64,000 nucleotides of DNA from CAYNFS01 sp964396685 (GCA_964396685.1 CAYNFS010000002.1:26352-90351); one strand, 5' to 3'; shown: positions 51,094-59,634, counted from the first letter of the stretch. Numbers and translations are program-made. Notes: generated from the sequence alone by a model not told the origin.

Positions 51094-51743
51094 CTATTCA
51101 ATCTTGTGCTTCTTCAGATCAAAATAATAGTAGTAAAAAACCGCGCTCGCCACAAAAAGCAAAGTTATAACTTTGAGTGCAAATCTGACTGTGAGTTCCC
51201 CCTCCAGAAGTTTGTTTACCAGTCCCACCAGATCCCCGACAATGATGATTGCCGCGACGGACAAAGTAAGATATATGAGCCACTTGCGCGTGCCCAAGTT
51301 TCTTTTTTCCGGCGCTTTTTCATATACGTTGTTAAGATAGCGCATCAGAAGGAGATAGGCCGGGAAGACTACGATGATTGTGGAGAGAGCAAACCTTATG
51401 GCGCGATAAGCATTCTCGAAACGGTAATACTGGTCCTGCGCCAGAATATCCGGGATCAAAATGTTGACGTATTGAAATATCAGGGTTGTGAAACTTGCCG
51501 CGCTGAAATAAAGCGCAAGCATNNNNNNNNNNNNNNNNNNNNNNNNNNNNNNNNNNNNNNNNNNNNNNNNNNNNNNNNNNNNNNNNNNNNNNNNNNNNNN
51601 NNNNNNNNNNNNNNNNNNNNNNCGTATTGAAATATCAGGGTTGTGAAACTTGCCGCGCTGAAATAAAGCGCAAGCATCGTGAGAATATGCAAAAATACGT
51701 CTTTTGGCCCTGATTTAGGTTTGACTGAAGTTAATTCGTCCAT
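51094..51743 (-). CDS. DUF5671 membrane protein, split by an artificial gap
   Basis: The start MDELTSVKPKSGPKD (51743) and the rest from MLALYFSAASFTTLIFQYVNILIP (51522) are in the same frame on the two sides of 100 N. The 55 bases on each side of the N-run are identical (51468-51522 and 51623-51677). Removing the N-run and one copy gives one continuous protein of about 164 aa with four membrane helices. DUF5671 proteins are common in CPR and of unknown function. Confidence 0.82.
51523..51622. other. Run of 100 N (scaffold gap)
   Basis: Exactly 100 unknown bases, the usual placeholder length. Flanked by the same 55-nt sequence, so the contigs overlap and the gap is not real. Confidence 0.97.
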
Positions 51744-51810
51744 AGAAGTGGTCTCTAGTTAATCCTCAATTATGGCCTTGTTAAGGCAAAATTTGGACAG
51801 GGCTTTAGTC

Positions 51811-51895
51811 TTGGCTGTCGTCCTGAACGAAGTGAAGGATCTGTACCGATTTTACCTAAGTTGTGAGATTCTTCGCTACGCTCAGAATGACATTT
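51811..51895. repeat. Family C repeats downstream of the NqrB-FNR gene
   Basis: GTCGTCCTGAACG ... GAAGGATCT, then GAGATTCTTCGC ... CAGAATGACA. They fill the gap between 51743 and 51928. Confidence 0.65.
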
Positions 51896-51927
51896 CTGCG
51901 GGAACTAGAGACAAGTTCATAGGGTGA

Positions 51928-53433
51928 TTATATCACATCAGGGTACCCGGGGAAATAGTCGCGCTTGACTTGTTTTTTTGACAACCCCATGACGTAGAGC
52001 ATCTTTTCAAAGGCTTTGACCATGGGCTCGGGGCCGGATACATAAAAAGTTCGCTCTGAAAAATCGGGTACTTCTTGTCTGATAATTTTATCGTCAATCA
52101 ATCCAATACTCTCGGAGTCCAAATAAACCGTGCGAAGAAAACCTTTTTTTTGCGCCAAATCAAAAATTTCCTGGAATACAAAATCTTGGGAGCGCCTCGC
52201 CGAGTACAGCAAAACTATCTCCCTTTTTTGCTTAGTGTCCAAAAGATATTTTATCATGCTGCGAAAAGGCGTTATTCCGATTCCGCCGGCAATAAATGCG
52301 AGCTTTTTGGCCGGGTCTTTTGGCAGGGTAAATTCGCCGGCCGGTCCTATGGCACTGATTTCTGCTCCCAACCCTTGGTTTTTCAGGGCTGTTTTAAAAG
52401 TACTGCCATGCTCCGCAAAGCGCGTGGCAAGTAAAAATTTGTCCTCTGTGGGTGACGAAGCGATTGTGAAATAGCGTCTGATCCCGCGATCATCGGGACT
52501 GGAATGGGGGAGGCTGTATTCCAAAAACTGCCCTGCGGCGAAACTTAATTTTTTAAAAGGCTCAAACCAGAAATCCGAAATGCCCTCGCTTAGACTTTCT
52601 TTTTTGACGAGCCTTAGGTTCAAAAATACTTGAGGATTTAGGATTCTCGCAAAAATATTCCCAGTAAGAAGAGCGAGCTCAAGACTATATGGAACACTTA
52701 AAAATTTTTGATAAAACGCCAGGACGATCGCCGTGAAAATACCGTAGTAAATCCGCAGGCGCACCGCACCCGGGCTGGTTAAAGGCTCAACCAGCATCAC
52801 GAAGGCAAAAAACAGAATGGGGGAATGAAGCATTGCGGGCAAAACAGCTTGGCTGTTTGTGATCGCAACCAGTGCCGCATAGGGGATAAGAAAGCTCAAA
52901 ATTAGGTGAAATCTTCTGATTTTGTAAGCCATCAGCATCCCGCCCGGAACGACAAAAAGCAAAAGCCAAACATTACCCACCCACCAGCTTGCGGCCTGAT
53001 TGATCGCTATTGCCGTAAGCAAAACCCCTGACGCCGCCGGATTGAAAATATGCCGCCCTTTATAGGCGGCTAAATACTTCAAAGCCATGGATCCAAATGC
53101 CGCCAGGGTCAAAAACGGCAAATTTGAAGCTGATAATTTTACCGGCCCGATCATGAGAGTTAGAATCAGCGCCGTTATAAACTGGGATTCCGGATTTGGC
53201 TTGAGGCGGAAAAGCCGCGAGAAGATATAATTTGACGCATAGCAAATTGTCGCAAGATAAAGGGTTTGAAGCAGAATATCAGCGGCGCTGAAGGGGACAA
53301 TGCCCAAAAAACTTAAAACGACCGCCCCTGTTGTAACGAAAATCAAATAGTACAGCACCGAGCGGTACATGCCAACCCCCCAGTATAAAGTTTTCAGCCT
53401 TTTAAGGAGTGACAATAATCTCGCCGAAATCAC
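51928..53433 (-). CDS. NqrB/RnfD-like membrane domain fused to a ferredoxin-NADP+ reductase module
   Basis: Residues 1 to about 275 are an integral membrane domain (about nine helices) with HIFNPAASGVLLTAI and MLVEPLTSPGAVRLRIYYG, as in NqrB/RnfD. I do not see the SGAT motif for covalent FMN. Residues about 285-501 are an FNR-type module: RRYFTIASSPTE (FAD binding), AFIAGGIGITPFRSMI (NAD(P)H), ILLYSARR-like block and FYVSGPEPMVKAFEKML. One chain could thus move electrons between NAD(P)H and the membrane. It overlaps the cupredoxin gene by 32 bp. Confidence 0.88.
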   Translation of the reverse strand: MISARLLSLLKRLKTLYWGVGMYRSVLYYLIFVTTGAVVLSFLGIVPFSAADILLQTLYLATICYASNYIFSRLFRLKPNPESQFITALILTLMIGPVKLSASNLPFLTLAAFGSMALKYLAAYKGRHIFNPAASGVLLTAIAINQAASWWVGNVWLLLFVVPGGMLMAYKIRRFHLILSFLIPYAALVAITNSQAVLPAMLHSPILFFAFVMLVEPLTSPGAVRLRIYYGIFTAIVLAFYQKFLSVPYSLELALLTGNIFARILNPQVFLNLRLVKKESLSEGISDFWFEPFKKLSFAAGQFLEYSLPHSSPDDRGIRRYFTIASSPTEDKFLLATRFAEHGSTFKTALKNQGLGAEISAIGPAGEFTLPKDPAKKLAFIAGGIGITPFRSMIKYLLDTKQKREIVLLYSARRSQDFVFQEIFDLAQKKGFLRTVYLDSESIGLIDDKIIRQEVPDFSERTFYVSGPEPMVKAFEKMLYVMGLSKKQVKRDYFPGYPDVI

Positions 53434-53797
53434 TTGGTTTTAAATGATTGTGATACCGCCAGGTTCCGGGTTGCTCAAAAATAAAGCTGTAAGACTGGCC
53501 GGTTGGCACTCCCGTGCGCTGGTCAAATCCCGGCAAATCGGTATGGGCCGGATGCGGAGCTGACGCCATCCACATGAGACCGGAACTTTCGTTTTTGAAA
53601 ACCACCGCGGTCCCCGCTCTCACAGTGAGAGATTTGGGAGAATATCCCGTGTCGCTGTAGATGACCTGGCTATTCTCACTTGTTTCCGAACGGTTCGGCA
53701 CTACCGGCGGAGCATTGTCCTCGCTTTTGCGGAACAACAAAATCCCCCCGGCAACCAAGGCGGCGATTATCACGATCCCGATAATCAATTTTGTCAT
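53402..53797 (-). CDS. Membrane-anchored cupredoxin-like protein without the copper Cys
   Basis: An N-terminal helix (residues 3-22), a linker, and a cupredoxin fold (YSPKSLTVRAGTAVVFKNESSG ... YSFIFEQPGTWRYHNHLKPSDFGEIIV). In blue-copper proteins the end reads Y-x-C-x2-H-x4-M; here the Cys position is Asn (YHNH), so a standard type 1 site is unlikely. Extra His residues (APHPAHTD, YHNH) could bind another form of copper. Partner of the NqrB-FNR fusion. Confidence 0.82.
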   Translation of the reverse strand: MTKLIIGIVIIAALVAGGILLFRKSEDNAPPVVPNRSETSENSQVIYSDTGYSPKSLTVRAGTAVVFKNESSGLMWMASAPHPAHTDLPGFDQRTGVPTGQSYSFIFEQPGTWRYHNHLKPSDFGEIIVTP

Positions 53798-53853
53798 ATT
53801 TTTACTTTTTAATGCTTAATAGTATTCTTATTGTACCATAAAGATAGCCTTTA

Positions 53854-53955
53854 CCCCCTCACCAGAACCAATATCCGTGGCATTGGGGCAATTCGCTTAG
53901 CATTTCAGACCATTCATTCACAAATTTACGCTCGCGGCATTCTGGTGAGGGGGTT
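53854..53955. other. Structured element, copy 1 (unrecognised, about 102 nt)
   Basis: CCCCCTCACCAGAA (53854-53867) pairs perfectly with TTCTGGTGAGGGGG (53942-53955). Inside are GCATTGGGGCAA, GCAT, CAGACCATTCAT and CGGCAT, in the same order as at 8578-8694. It lies between the divergent cupredoxin and pilB genes and ends at the pilB -35 box. Confidence 0.62.
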
Positions 53956-53984
53956 TACAGAATGTCTCAAACATGCTATAAAAT
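53956..53984 (+). promoter_or_regulatory. pilB promoter, leaderless start
   Basis: TTTACA (53956-53961), a 17-bp spacer, TATAAA (53979-53984), then 8 nt to ATG 53993. The -35 touches the structured element. Confidence 0.75.
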
Positions 53985-53992
53985 GTGAACGT

Positions 53993-55231
53993 ATGGGACA
54001 AGAACAAATACAGCTTAAATTTCTAAACGGCGTTGAAGAGGAGCTGAAACAGGGTCAAGGACTTTCGATCATCAATCTTGTAAGTCAAATGATTGAAAAC
54101 GCCTATTATATGCGCGCCTCGGATATCCATATTGATCCGCAACAGGACAATGTCAGGGTGAGGTTGAGGATAGACGGGATTCTTTACGATGCCCACTTCT
54201 TGCCAAAAAGCATTCACTCCGAGGTAATTTCGAGAATCAAGATTATGGCGGCGCTTCGCACCGACGAACACCAGGCGGCGCAGGACGGCAGATTCCGCTT
54301 TGCCTCCGAAGGCAAAAACCCAATTGACGTTCGAGTTTCAATCGCGCCAACTTATTACGGCGAAAACGCGGTGCTACGGCTCCTGGCGGACAAAGCCGAA
54401 GAATTCACACTGGAGAGTCTGGGTTTTTCCAAAAACGATCAGCACAAGATATTGCAGGCGATTCGCCGCCCTTACGGCATGATCCTTTCCACCGGCCCCA
54501 CCGGTTCCGGAAAAACCACGGCGCTTTACACGCTTCTAAAAATCCTCAACACAAAAGACGTGGCGATTATTACGATCGAAGATCCGATAGAGTACGCCAT
54601 TGAGGGCATTAACCAAATTCAGGCAAATCCGAGAACGGGACTTACTTTTGCAAACGGTTTGCGTTCCATCTTGCGTCAGGACCCCAACATCATCATGGTT
54701 GGGGAAATCCGCGATGTGGAGACCGCCGGGATTGCCGTAAACACCGCGCTCACCGGACACTTGCTACTCTCAACCATCCACACCAATGACGCGGCTACAA
54801 CCCTGCCAAGGCTTTTAGACATGAAAATCGAGCCGTATTTGATCGCCTCAACCGTCAATGTTGCGATAGGCCAGAGGCTGGTGCGCAAAATTTGCCCGCA
54901 CTGCAAGATAGAAAAAAAACCGACAGCGACCGAACAGAAAAGCTTGGCTGAAGCAATCCCTCAAGCTACTTTGGCTAAAATTAAAGCATTTTATCACGGA
55001 AAAGGGTGCGAGAAATGCAATCAAATGGGATATACCGGCCGCATCGGAATTTACGAAGTAATGGTCATAGACAATGCTGTCCGCGACGCGGTGCTCAAAA
55101 AACTGCCGGCCAGCGAGATCAAGAGGGTCGCGGTGCATCAAGGCATGACCACCATGCTGGATGACGGCATGGAAAAAGCGAAAACCGGCATTACCACGAT
55201 TGAAGAAGTTTTAAGAACCATGCATGAATAA
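53993..55231 (+). CDS. pilB: Type IV pilus assembly ATPase PilB
   Basis: GspE/PilB family: ASDIHIDPQQDNVRVRLRIDG, STGPTGSGKTTALYTLL (Walker A), ITIEDPIEYAIEGINQIQ (Asp box), RSILRQDPNIIMVGEIRDVETAGIA (Walker B), HLLLSTIHTNDA (His box), and a tetra-Cys zinc site CPHC ... CEKC. 412 aa from this start, shorter at the N-terminus than PilB of Proteobacteria. The frame is open to 53831 but that would translate the structured element, so ATG 53993 next to the promoter is chosen. Confidence 0.95.
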   Translation: MGQEQIQLKFLNGVEEELKQGQGLSIINLVSQMIENAYYMRASDIHIDPQQDNVRVRLRIDGILYDAHFLPKSIHSEVISRIKIMAALRTDEHQAAQDGRFRFASEGKNPIDVRVSIAPTYYGENAVLRLLADKAEEFTLESLGFSKNDQHKILQAIRRPYGMILSTGPTGSGKTTALYTLLKILNTKDVAIITIEDPIEYAIEGINQIQANPRTGLTFANGLRSILRQDPNIIMVGEIRDVETAGIAVNTALTGHLLLSTIHTNDAATTLPRLLDMKIEPYLIASTVNVAIGQRLVRKICPHCKIEKKPTATEQKSLAEAIPQATLAKIKAFYHGKGCEKCNQMGYTGRIGIYEVMVIDNAVRDAVLKKLPASEIKRVAVHQGMTTMLDDGMEKAKTGITTIEEVLRTMHE

Positions 55232-56282
55232 GCTTTTTTTAAGTCTCTCCATTCAAGATAAAATTCTTTTTGCCAAGAGGCTTTCTATTTTGATAAAAGC
55301 CGGAGTTCCTCTTTTGGAATGTCTGCAAATGATGCACAAACAAGCTTCCACTCGTTCCACCCGGAAAATTTTAGAAGTGCTCAAAGCTGATGTGGAAAGC
55401 GGGCAATATCTTTCCGCCAGCATGACGAAATTCAAAAAGATTTTCGGGGATTTTGCCGTTAACATTATCCGGGTGGGGGAGGTTTCCGGCACGCTTTATG
55501 AAAATTTGCACTATTTGGCGGAGGAGCTTAAGAAAAAACAAGCTCTTCGCCGCAAAGTCGTAAACGCTTTGGTTTATCCGATTTTTATCATCATTGCCAC
55601 ATTTGGCATCACCGGACTGCTGACCATTTACGTTTTTCCGAAAGTCCTGCCGATCTTCAGCAGTCTTAACTTCCCGCTTCCCTGGACCACGAAAGTTCTG
55701 ATTTTTATCAGCAATCTTTTTTTGCATTACGGCTTTTGGATTTTAGGCGGGCTCGTGGGACTTGTTGCCGTCTTTTTCTTTTTGATGCGAAATAAAAAAT
55801 TTAAGCTTTTCTTTGACCGCACCATTTTAAGAATCCCCCTTGTCGGCCGAATCTCCCAAGGCTACAATATGGCAAACTTGTGCCGGACTTTTGGACTGCT
55901 TCTCAAAAGCGACGTGATGATTGTGGAGGCGGCGAAAATCACGGCCAACAGCCTCAACAACCTGGCCTACCGAAAAGAACTTCACGCGATCGGCGAGAAT
56001 ATTACCAAGGGCGAGACTGTCTCCGCGCACATGCATCGCAAAAGCAAACTTTTTCCGGCCATCTTGTCGCAAATGGTCACGGTAGGGGAGAGCACCGGCA
56101 ATTTGAGCGACACCCTGATTTATCTTTCGGACCTTTATGAATCCGAAGTTGATGATCTCACCAAAAACCTCTCTAGCGTGCTGGAACCGGCGCTCATGGC
56201 TTTTATGGGTATCATTGTCGGCTTTATCGCCATTTCAATCATTACGCCAATCTATGAAGTCACGCAGTATCTTAAGCCGTAA
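55224..56282 (+). CDS. pilC: Type IV pilus inner membrane platform protein PilC
   Basis: Two GspF domains: KILFAKRLSILIKAGVPLLECL ... MTKFKKIFGDFAVNIIRVGEVSGTLYENL, then a membrane helix pair and a second copy LCRTFGLLLKSDVMIVEAAKI ... LSQMVTVGESTGNLSDTL, ending in a third helix. 352 aa. Overlaps pilB by 8 bp and the next pilin gene by 29 bp. Confidence 0.94.
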   Translation: MNKLFLSLSIQDKILFAKRLSILIKAGVPLLECLQMMHKQASTRSTRKILEVLKADVESGQYLSASMTKFKKIFGDFAVNIIRVGEVSGTLYENLHYLAEELKKKQALRRKVVNALVYPIFIIIATFGITGLLTIYVFPKVLPIFSSLNFPLPWTTKVLIFISNLFLHYGFWILGGLVGLVAVFFFLMRNKKFKLFFDRTILRIPLVGRISQGYNMANLCRTFGLLLKSDVMIVEAAKITANSLNNLAYRKELHAIGENITKGETVSAHMHRKSKLFPAILSQMVTVGESTGNLSDTLIYLSDLYESEVDDLTKNLSSVLEPALMAFMGIIVGFIAISIITPIYEVTQYLKP

Positions 56283-56709
56283 GGGTTTTACGCTCATTGA
56301 AATAATTATTGTCATGGGTATCTTTGTTATTGTCATCGCGTTTGCTGTCTTTATCAGCTTTGACTTTTACCGCAGCTATGCATTTCGTTCTGAAAGGAAT
56401 ATACTGGTAAGTGTGCTCCAGCACGCCAGAAGCAAAGCGATTAGTAATATTAATCAGTGCGCGCATGGCGTGCGTTTTGAATCCGATAAATACGTGATTT
56501 TCGAAGCCGCAGACGCAGGCTGTCCCAGTCCCGCTCCAGACGAAGAAATCCAGGCGAACCCAACGGCGAATGTAACGACCGATTTTGGAGACACGGTCAC
56601 TTTTTCTAGACTAAGCGGCAACGTTTCGGCAAGCGGAGACATTAACCTTACAAGCGGTCCGCAAACAGCAACCATCTCCATCAACAATGAAGGGCGCATC
56701 AATTGGTAA
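56254..56709 (+). CDS. Prepilin-like protein (type IV pilin/GspH-like)
   Basis: A leader MKSRSILSRKG is followed by FTLIEIIIVMGIFVIVIAFAVFISF, the class III prepilin cleavage site and helix. The C-terminal domain has one Cys pair (INQCAHG, DAGCPSP). 151 aa. The start at 56254 inside pilC is chosen because it gives a short basic leader. The upstream in-frame ATG at 56137 is a shadow of pilC. Confidence 0.86.
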   Translation: MKSRSILSRKGFTLIEIIIVMGIFVIVIAFAVFISFDFYRSYAFRSERNILVSVLQHARSKAISNINQCAHGVRFESDKYVIFEAADAGCPSPAPDEEIQANPTANVTTDFGDTVTFSRLSGNVSASGDINLTSGPQTATISINNEGRINW

Positions 56710-56716
56710 AAGGAAT

Positions 56717-58351
56717 ATGACCACCCCATTGTCATTGCGAGGAGTCCGCCGCGGCGGACGACGAAGCAATCCTAAAGAATTACGGGATTGCTTCGCTGAC
56801 GTTCGCAATGACAGCGCTTCTGGCTTCTCCACCCTGGAAATGCTCATAGCACTGGCTCTAATCGTGACAAGCATTTCTGCAGTCATCTCCGTAGCCTTCG
56901 GCAATCAGTCCATTTCCGTTGACGCGCAGACCAATGATGAGGCGCTGGCAAAGGCACAAGAGCTTTTGGAGAACGCAAGAGCTAATGCTCGTTTGGATTT
57001 TAATTTAGTTAATCCAATTCCAGAGGCCCCAGACGACATTTATCAAAAGAGTCTTGAAGTTGTAAGTTTGCCAGATTTTTTTACCAAAAGAGTAGCAGGT
57101 AAAGTTACATGGGAGGGCGAGCCAAACAGAGATTTATATGTTGAGCTCACTACTTTGGTGACAAATCCTGAAGCACTTTCCGGGGGAGACACATGTAGCT
57201 CGGTTTTGGAAGGCGACTGGACTGATCCGCAAAAAACAGAATATGAATTTGGAAGCGAAATCCTGGGTGACACTTCTAGCGGGTTTCCTATAACATCAAT
57301 TCAGGCTTTTCAAGGAAAGATGTTTGTAACGGTGAATAATAGCCACGGCAATAATGATGGAGTCTTTTTTATCCTTGACATTTCGGACCAATCAATAAAA
57401 CCTGCGCTTATAGGTGGACTTGATAATAGTCTGTCCGTTTCAGAAGGCTTGAATGATGTTGCGGTCGACGGAGGGAGTTTCGCTTACGTTGCAAATGCAT
57501 ACGATAGTTCGCCGGGTACTTGTGATGCGGATCATAATTGCGCACAGCTTCAAATTATCAATATTTCAAACCCTACGAACCCCACGCTTGTAAAAAATAT
57601 GAAGTTGCCTAGATTCACTGTCGGGGGAAATTTAGCCGCTGGTAACAGGGTCTTTTATAAAGATGGAATTGTATATTTGGGACTCGCTAATTCTACCGGG
57701 CCGGAATTCAACATTATAGATGTGGGCGGCGGCGGTTCGCTCGGGGCTAGCTCGACAAACCCAATTCTTATAGGTAGTTATGAAATAGGAAACGGCATCA
57801 ATTCAATTCAAGTTAGAGGTGATTACGCTTATATAGCTTCCCCTAATGACCAGGAACTTATTATTTTGAATATTAGTGATCCTACAATTCCGGTGCTTGT
57901 AGGAGGTTTTTATGCTCCAGGTGGAGGTGGAAATAACGGCAATGGGAAGAGTATGTATTTAGTTGGTAATATTTTGTATCTGGGTCGTACTCAATTAAAT
58001 GGGAATGAATTTTATATTTTAGATAATACCAATTCGGAAACTAATTTACCTATTTTGGGCGCAAGTAACATTCTTGACAATGGAAACGGAACGAGCGTAA
58101 ATGGAATATTAACCCGGGATTTTTTGACTTTTTTGATTACTAACCGTGAATTTCAGATTTTGAGGACGGATGATCCTAATAGTATTATTCCATATGCAAG
58201 CCCCTTGCCCTTGCCTCCAGGATCTGGCGGGGTTCAGGGCACGGCAACTGATTGCGAAGGTAATTATATTTATGTCGGTTCACAAAAAACGGCTGCGGGG
58301 CTAGGTGGACAGGATAAGGGCTACATTTCAATAATTACTGGTGGTCTATGA
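56717..58351 (+). CDS. Large pseudopilin with beta-propeller-like repeats and a repeat-derived leader
   Basis: After a 37-residue leader comes FSTLEMLIALALIVTSISAVISVAF (prepilin helix; the usual F-T-L is F-S-T-L). The rest is long (545 aa) with LVIVD-type repeats (LQIINISNPTNPTLV, EFNIIDVGG, ELIILNISDPTIPVLVG), as in surface beta-propellers. The leader is a translated family B repeat, basic and Arg-rich (GVRRGGRRS). Cleavage after Gly would remove it. It has AAAAGGA before ATG 56717. A tip-located adhesin pilin is likely. Confidence 0.82.
   Translation: MTTPLSLRGVRRGGRRSNPKELRDCFADVRNDSASGFSTLEMLIALALIVTSISAVISVAFGNQSISVDAQTNDEALAKAQELLENARANARLDFNLVNPIPEAPDDIYQKSLEVVSLPDFFTKRVAGKVTWEGEPNRDLYVELTTLVTNPEALSGGDTCSSVLEGDWTDPQKTEYEFGSEILGDTSSGFPITSIQAFQGKMFVTVNNSHGNNDGVFFILDISDQSIKPALIGGLDNSLSVSEGLNDVAVDGGSFAYVANAYDSSPGTCDADHNCAQLQIINISNPTNPTLVKNMKLPRFTVGGNLAAGNRVFYKDGIVYLGLANSTGPEFNIIDVGGGGSLGASSTNPILIGSYEIGNGINSIQVRGDYAYIASPNDQELIILNISDPTIPVLVGGFYAPGGGGNNGNGKSMYLVGNILYLGRTQLNGNEFYILDNTNSETNLPILGASNILDNGNGTSVNGILTRDFLTFLITNREFQILRTDDPNSIIPYASPLPLPPGSGGVQGTATDCEGNYIYVGSQKTAAGLGGQDKGYISIITGGL
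56731..56813. repeat. Family B repeat encoding the prepilin leader
   Basis: GTCATTGCGAGGAGTCCGCC ... GACGAAGCAATCC, then GGGATTGCTTCG ... CGCAATGACAG. All in frame with the pseudopilin. Confidence 0.85.
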
Positions 58352-58830
58352 GGCGTACAAGAATTCAGAAAGGTTTTACGATTATAGAAGTGCTTCTCTA
58401 CCTAGCACTTTTTTCCATTATCATCGGCGGGGTGATGGTGGCGACTTATCAGATTATTGAAACGAGCGGAAAGACTCAAGCCCGCGTGGTAATTCAAGAA
58501 GAGGGTAATTTTTTGCACCGCAAAATTGACTGGGCTTTGACCGGCGCGACAGATATTAGTGTTGATTCGCCAACCAAAGTGTCCATTACCAAGCCAAGTC
58601 TGCCTCCGGGTGAAAACCCTTTGATATTTGAACTGCTTTCGGGAAACCTTGAGCTTGCGCGTGGAAGCAGTCCCGCACAAATTCTTAATAGTCAAAATGT
58701 CGTAGTAAATGATGTGGCTGGCACAGCTTTTACTCTGATATCGGCAGAGGGAAGTAAGCCTCCTGCAATCAAAGCTACATTTACGGTAAACGGCCTGCCG
58801 TTTGAAACTGTAAAATACCTTCGCAAATAA
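58348..58830 (+). CDS. Prepilin-like protein (PulJ/PilW-like)
   Basis: Leader MRRTRIQKG followed by FTIIEVLLYLALFSIIIGGVMVATY, the prepilin cleavage site and helix. 160 aa. Overlaps the preceding stop by 4 bp (ATGA), so the pilin genes form one operon. Confidence 0.88.
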   Translation: MRRTRIQKGFTIIEVLLYLALFSIIIGGVMVATYQIIETSGKTQARVVIQEEGNFLHRKIDWALTGATDISVDSPTKVSITKPSLPPGENPLIFELLSGNLELARGSSPAQILNSQNVVVNDVAGTAFTLISAEGSKPPAIKATFTVNGLPFETVKYLRK

Positions 58831-58847
58831 TATATATGCGGGACGAT

Positions 58848-58880
58848 TAACTGGATTCCCGCCTTCGCGGGAATGACAGG
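58848..58880. repeat. Family A dispersed repeat
   Basis: ACTGGATTCCCGCC ... GCGGGAATGACAGG between two pilin genes. Confidence 0.7.
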
Positions 58881-58893
58881 AAGGGGCGAAAAA

Positions 58894-59025
58894 ATGAATT
58901 TTATGACGGTTTCTTCTCCTTATTACAAGACCTGCTCGGTATTGCTGAAAAAATCGGCTCGGGAAAAAATCGTTTTCATAAATAATTTGCAAAAAAAACT
59001 TGAATATAAGAAAAGCACCGCTTAG
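58894..59025 (+). CDS. Possible small basic protein, 43 aa
   Basis: ATG 58894 is preceded by AAGGGGCGA. The product begins MNFMTVSSPYYKTCSVLLKK and ends in KKLEYKKSTA. No family. It fills most of the gap between two pilin genes. It may be chance. Confidence 0.3.
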   Translation: MNFMTVSSPYYKTCSVLLKKSAREKIVFINNLQKKLEYKKSTA

Positions 59026-59042
59026 GGACAAAACCCAAAGAG

Positions 59043-59495
59043 GTGCCTTTCAATGTAGATTCTACTGATATGATAGATCAAATACCAAGCTTTGTCAATA
59101 GGAAGGAATCAGGATTCATCGCCTTGATGTCGGCAATCATTGTCTCGGTGCTTCTCATTGCCATTACTTTTACTTTAAGCTTTACCGGTTTTTACTCGCG
59201 ATTCAATGTTTTGGATTCCGAATACAAAGAAAGAAGCATTGGTTTGGCCGAAGCCTGCGCGGATACGGCATTGCTTAAAAAAGCCACTGATCCTGCTTAC
59301 ACTGTCCCCGAAACCATAAATGTCGGAACAGATACCTGCGATATTATTTCTGTAGCGGATAATGGCACTCAAGTTACCATCAAAACCAGAGCTGTCTTTC
59401 AAAAATCTTTTACTAACATAGAGGTTGTCGCAAACAGCGACGACCTCTCCATCATCTCCTGGGACGAGTGTCCTACTCTAGAGCTTTGTCCGTAA
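59043..59495 (+). CDS. PilX-like pilus protein
   Basis: The segment KESGFIALMSAIIVSVLLIAITFTLSF is a prepilin-like N-terminal helix with Gly-Phe and a hydrophobic run, here without the usual Glu5 (PilX_N-type). The outer domain has Cys in EACADT, DTCDII, DECPT and LCP. Start is uncertain: GTG 59043 or ATG 59070. Last gene of the pilus cluster. Confidence 0.72.
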   Translation: MPFNVDSTDMIDQIPSFVNRKESGFIALMSAIIVSVLLIAITFTLSFTGFYSRFNVLDSEYKERSIGLAEACADTALLKKATDPAYTVPETINVGTDTCDIISVADNGTQVTIKTRAVFQKSFTNIEVVANSDDLSIISWDECPTLELCP

Positions 59496-59512
59496 TTGAA
59501 ATTTAGTTTTTC

Positions 59513-59620
59513 CAGTCATTGCGAGGAGTCCCGACGAAAGTCGGGACGACGAAGCAATCCCTCTTTGAACGAGATTGCTTCTCCACCCTTCGATGAAGCT
59601 CAGGGGGATCGCAATGACGG
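59513..59620. repeat. Family B repeats upstream of dnaX
   Basis: CAGTCATTGCGAGGAGTC ... GACGAAGCAATCC, then GAGATTGCTTCTCC ... CGCAATGACGG. Confidence 0.75.
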
Positions 59621-59634
59621 ATTTTGATTTATGT

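Noticed and set aside
53831..53992. N-terminal extension of PilB
   Set aside because: The frame is open, but it would translate the structured element and the promoter. ATG 53993 right after TATAAA is better.
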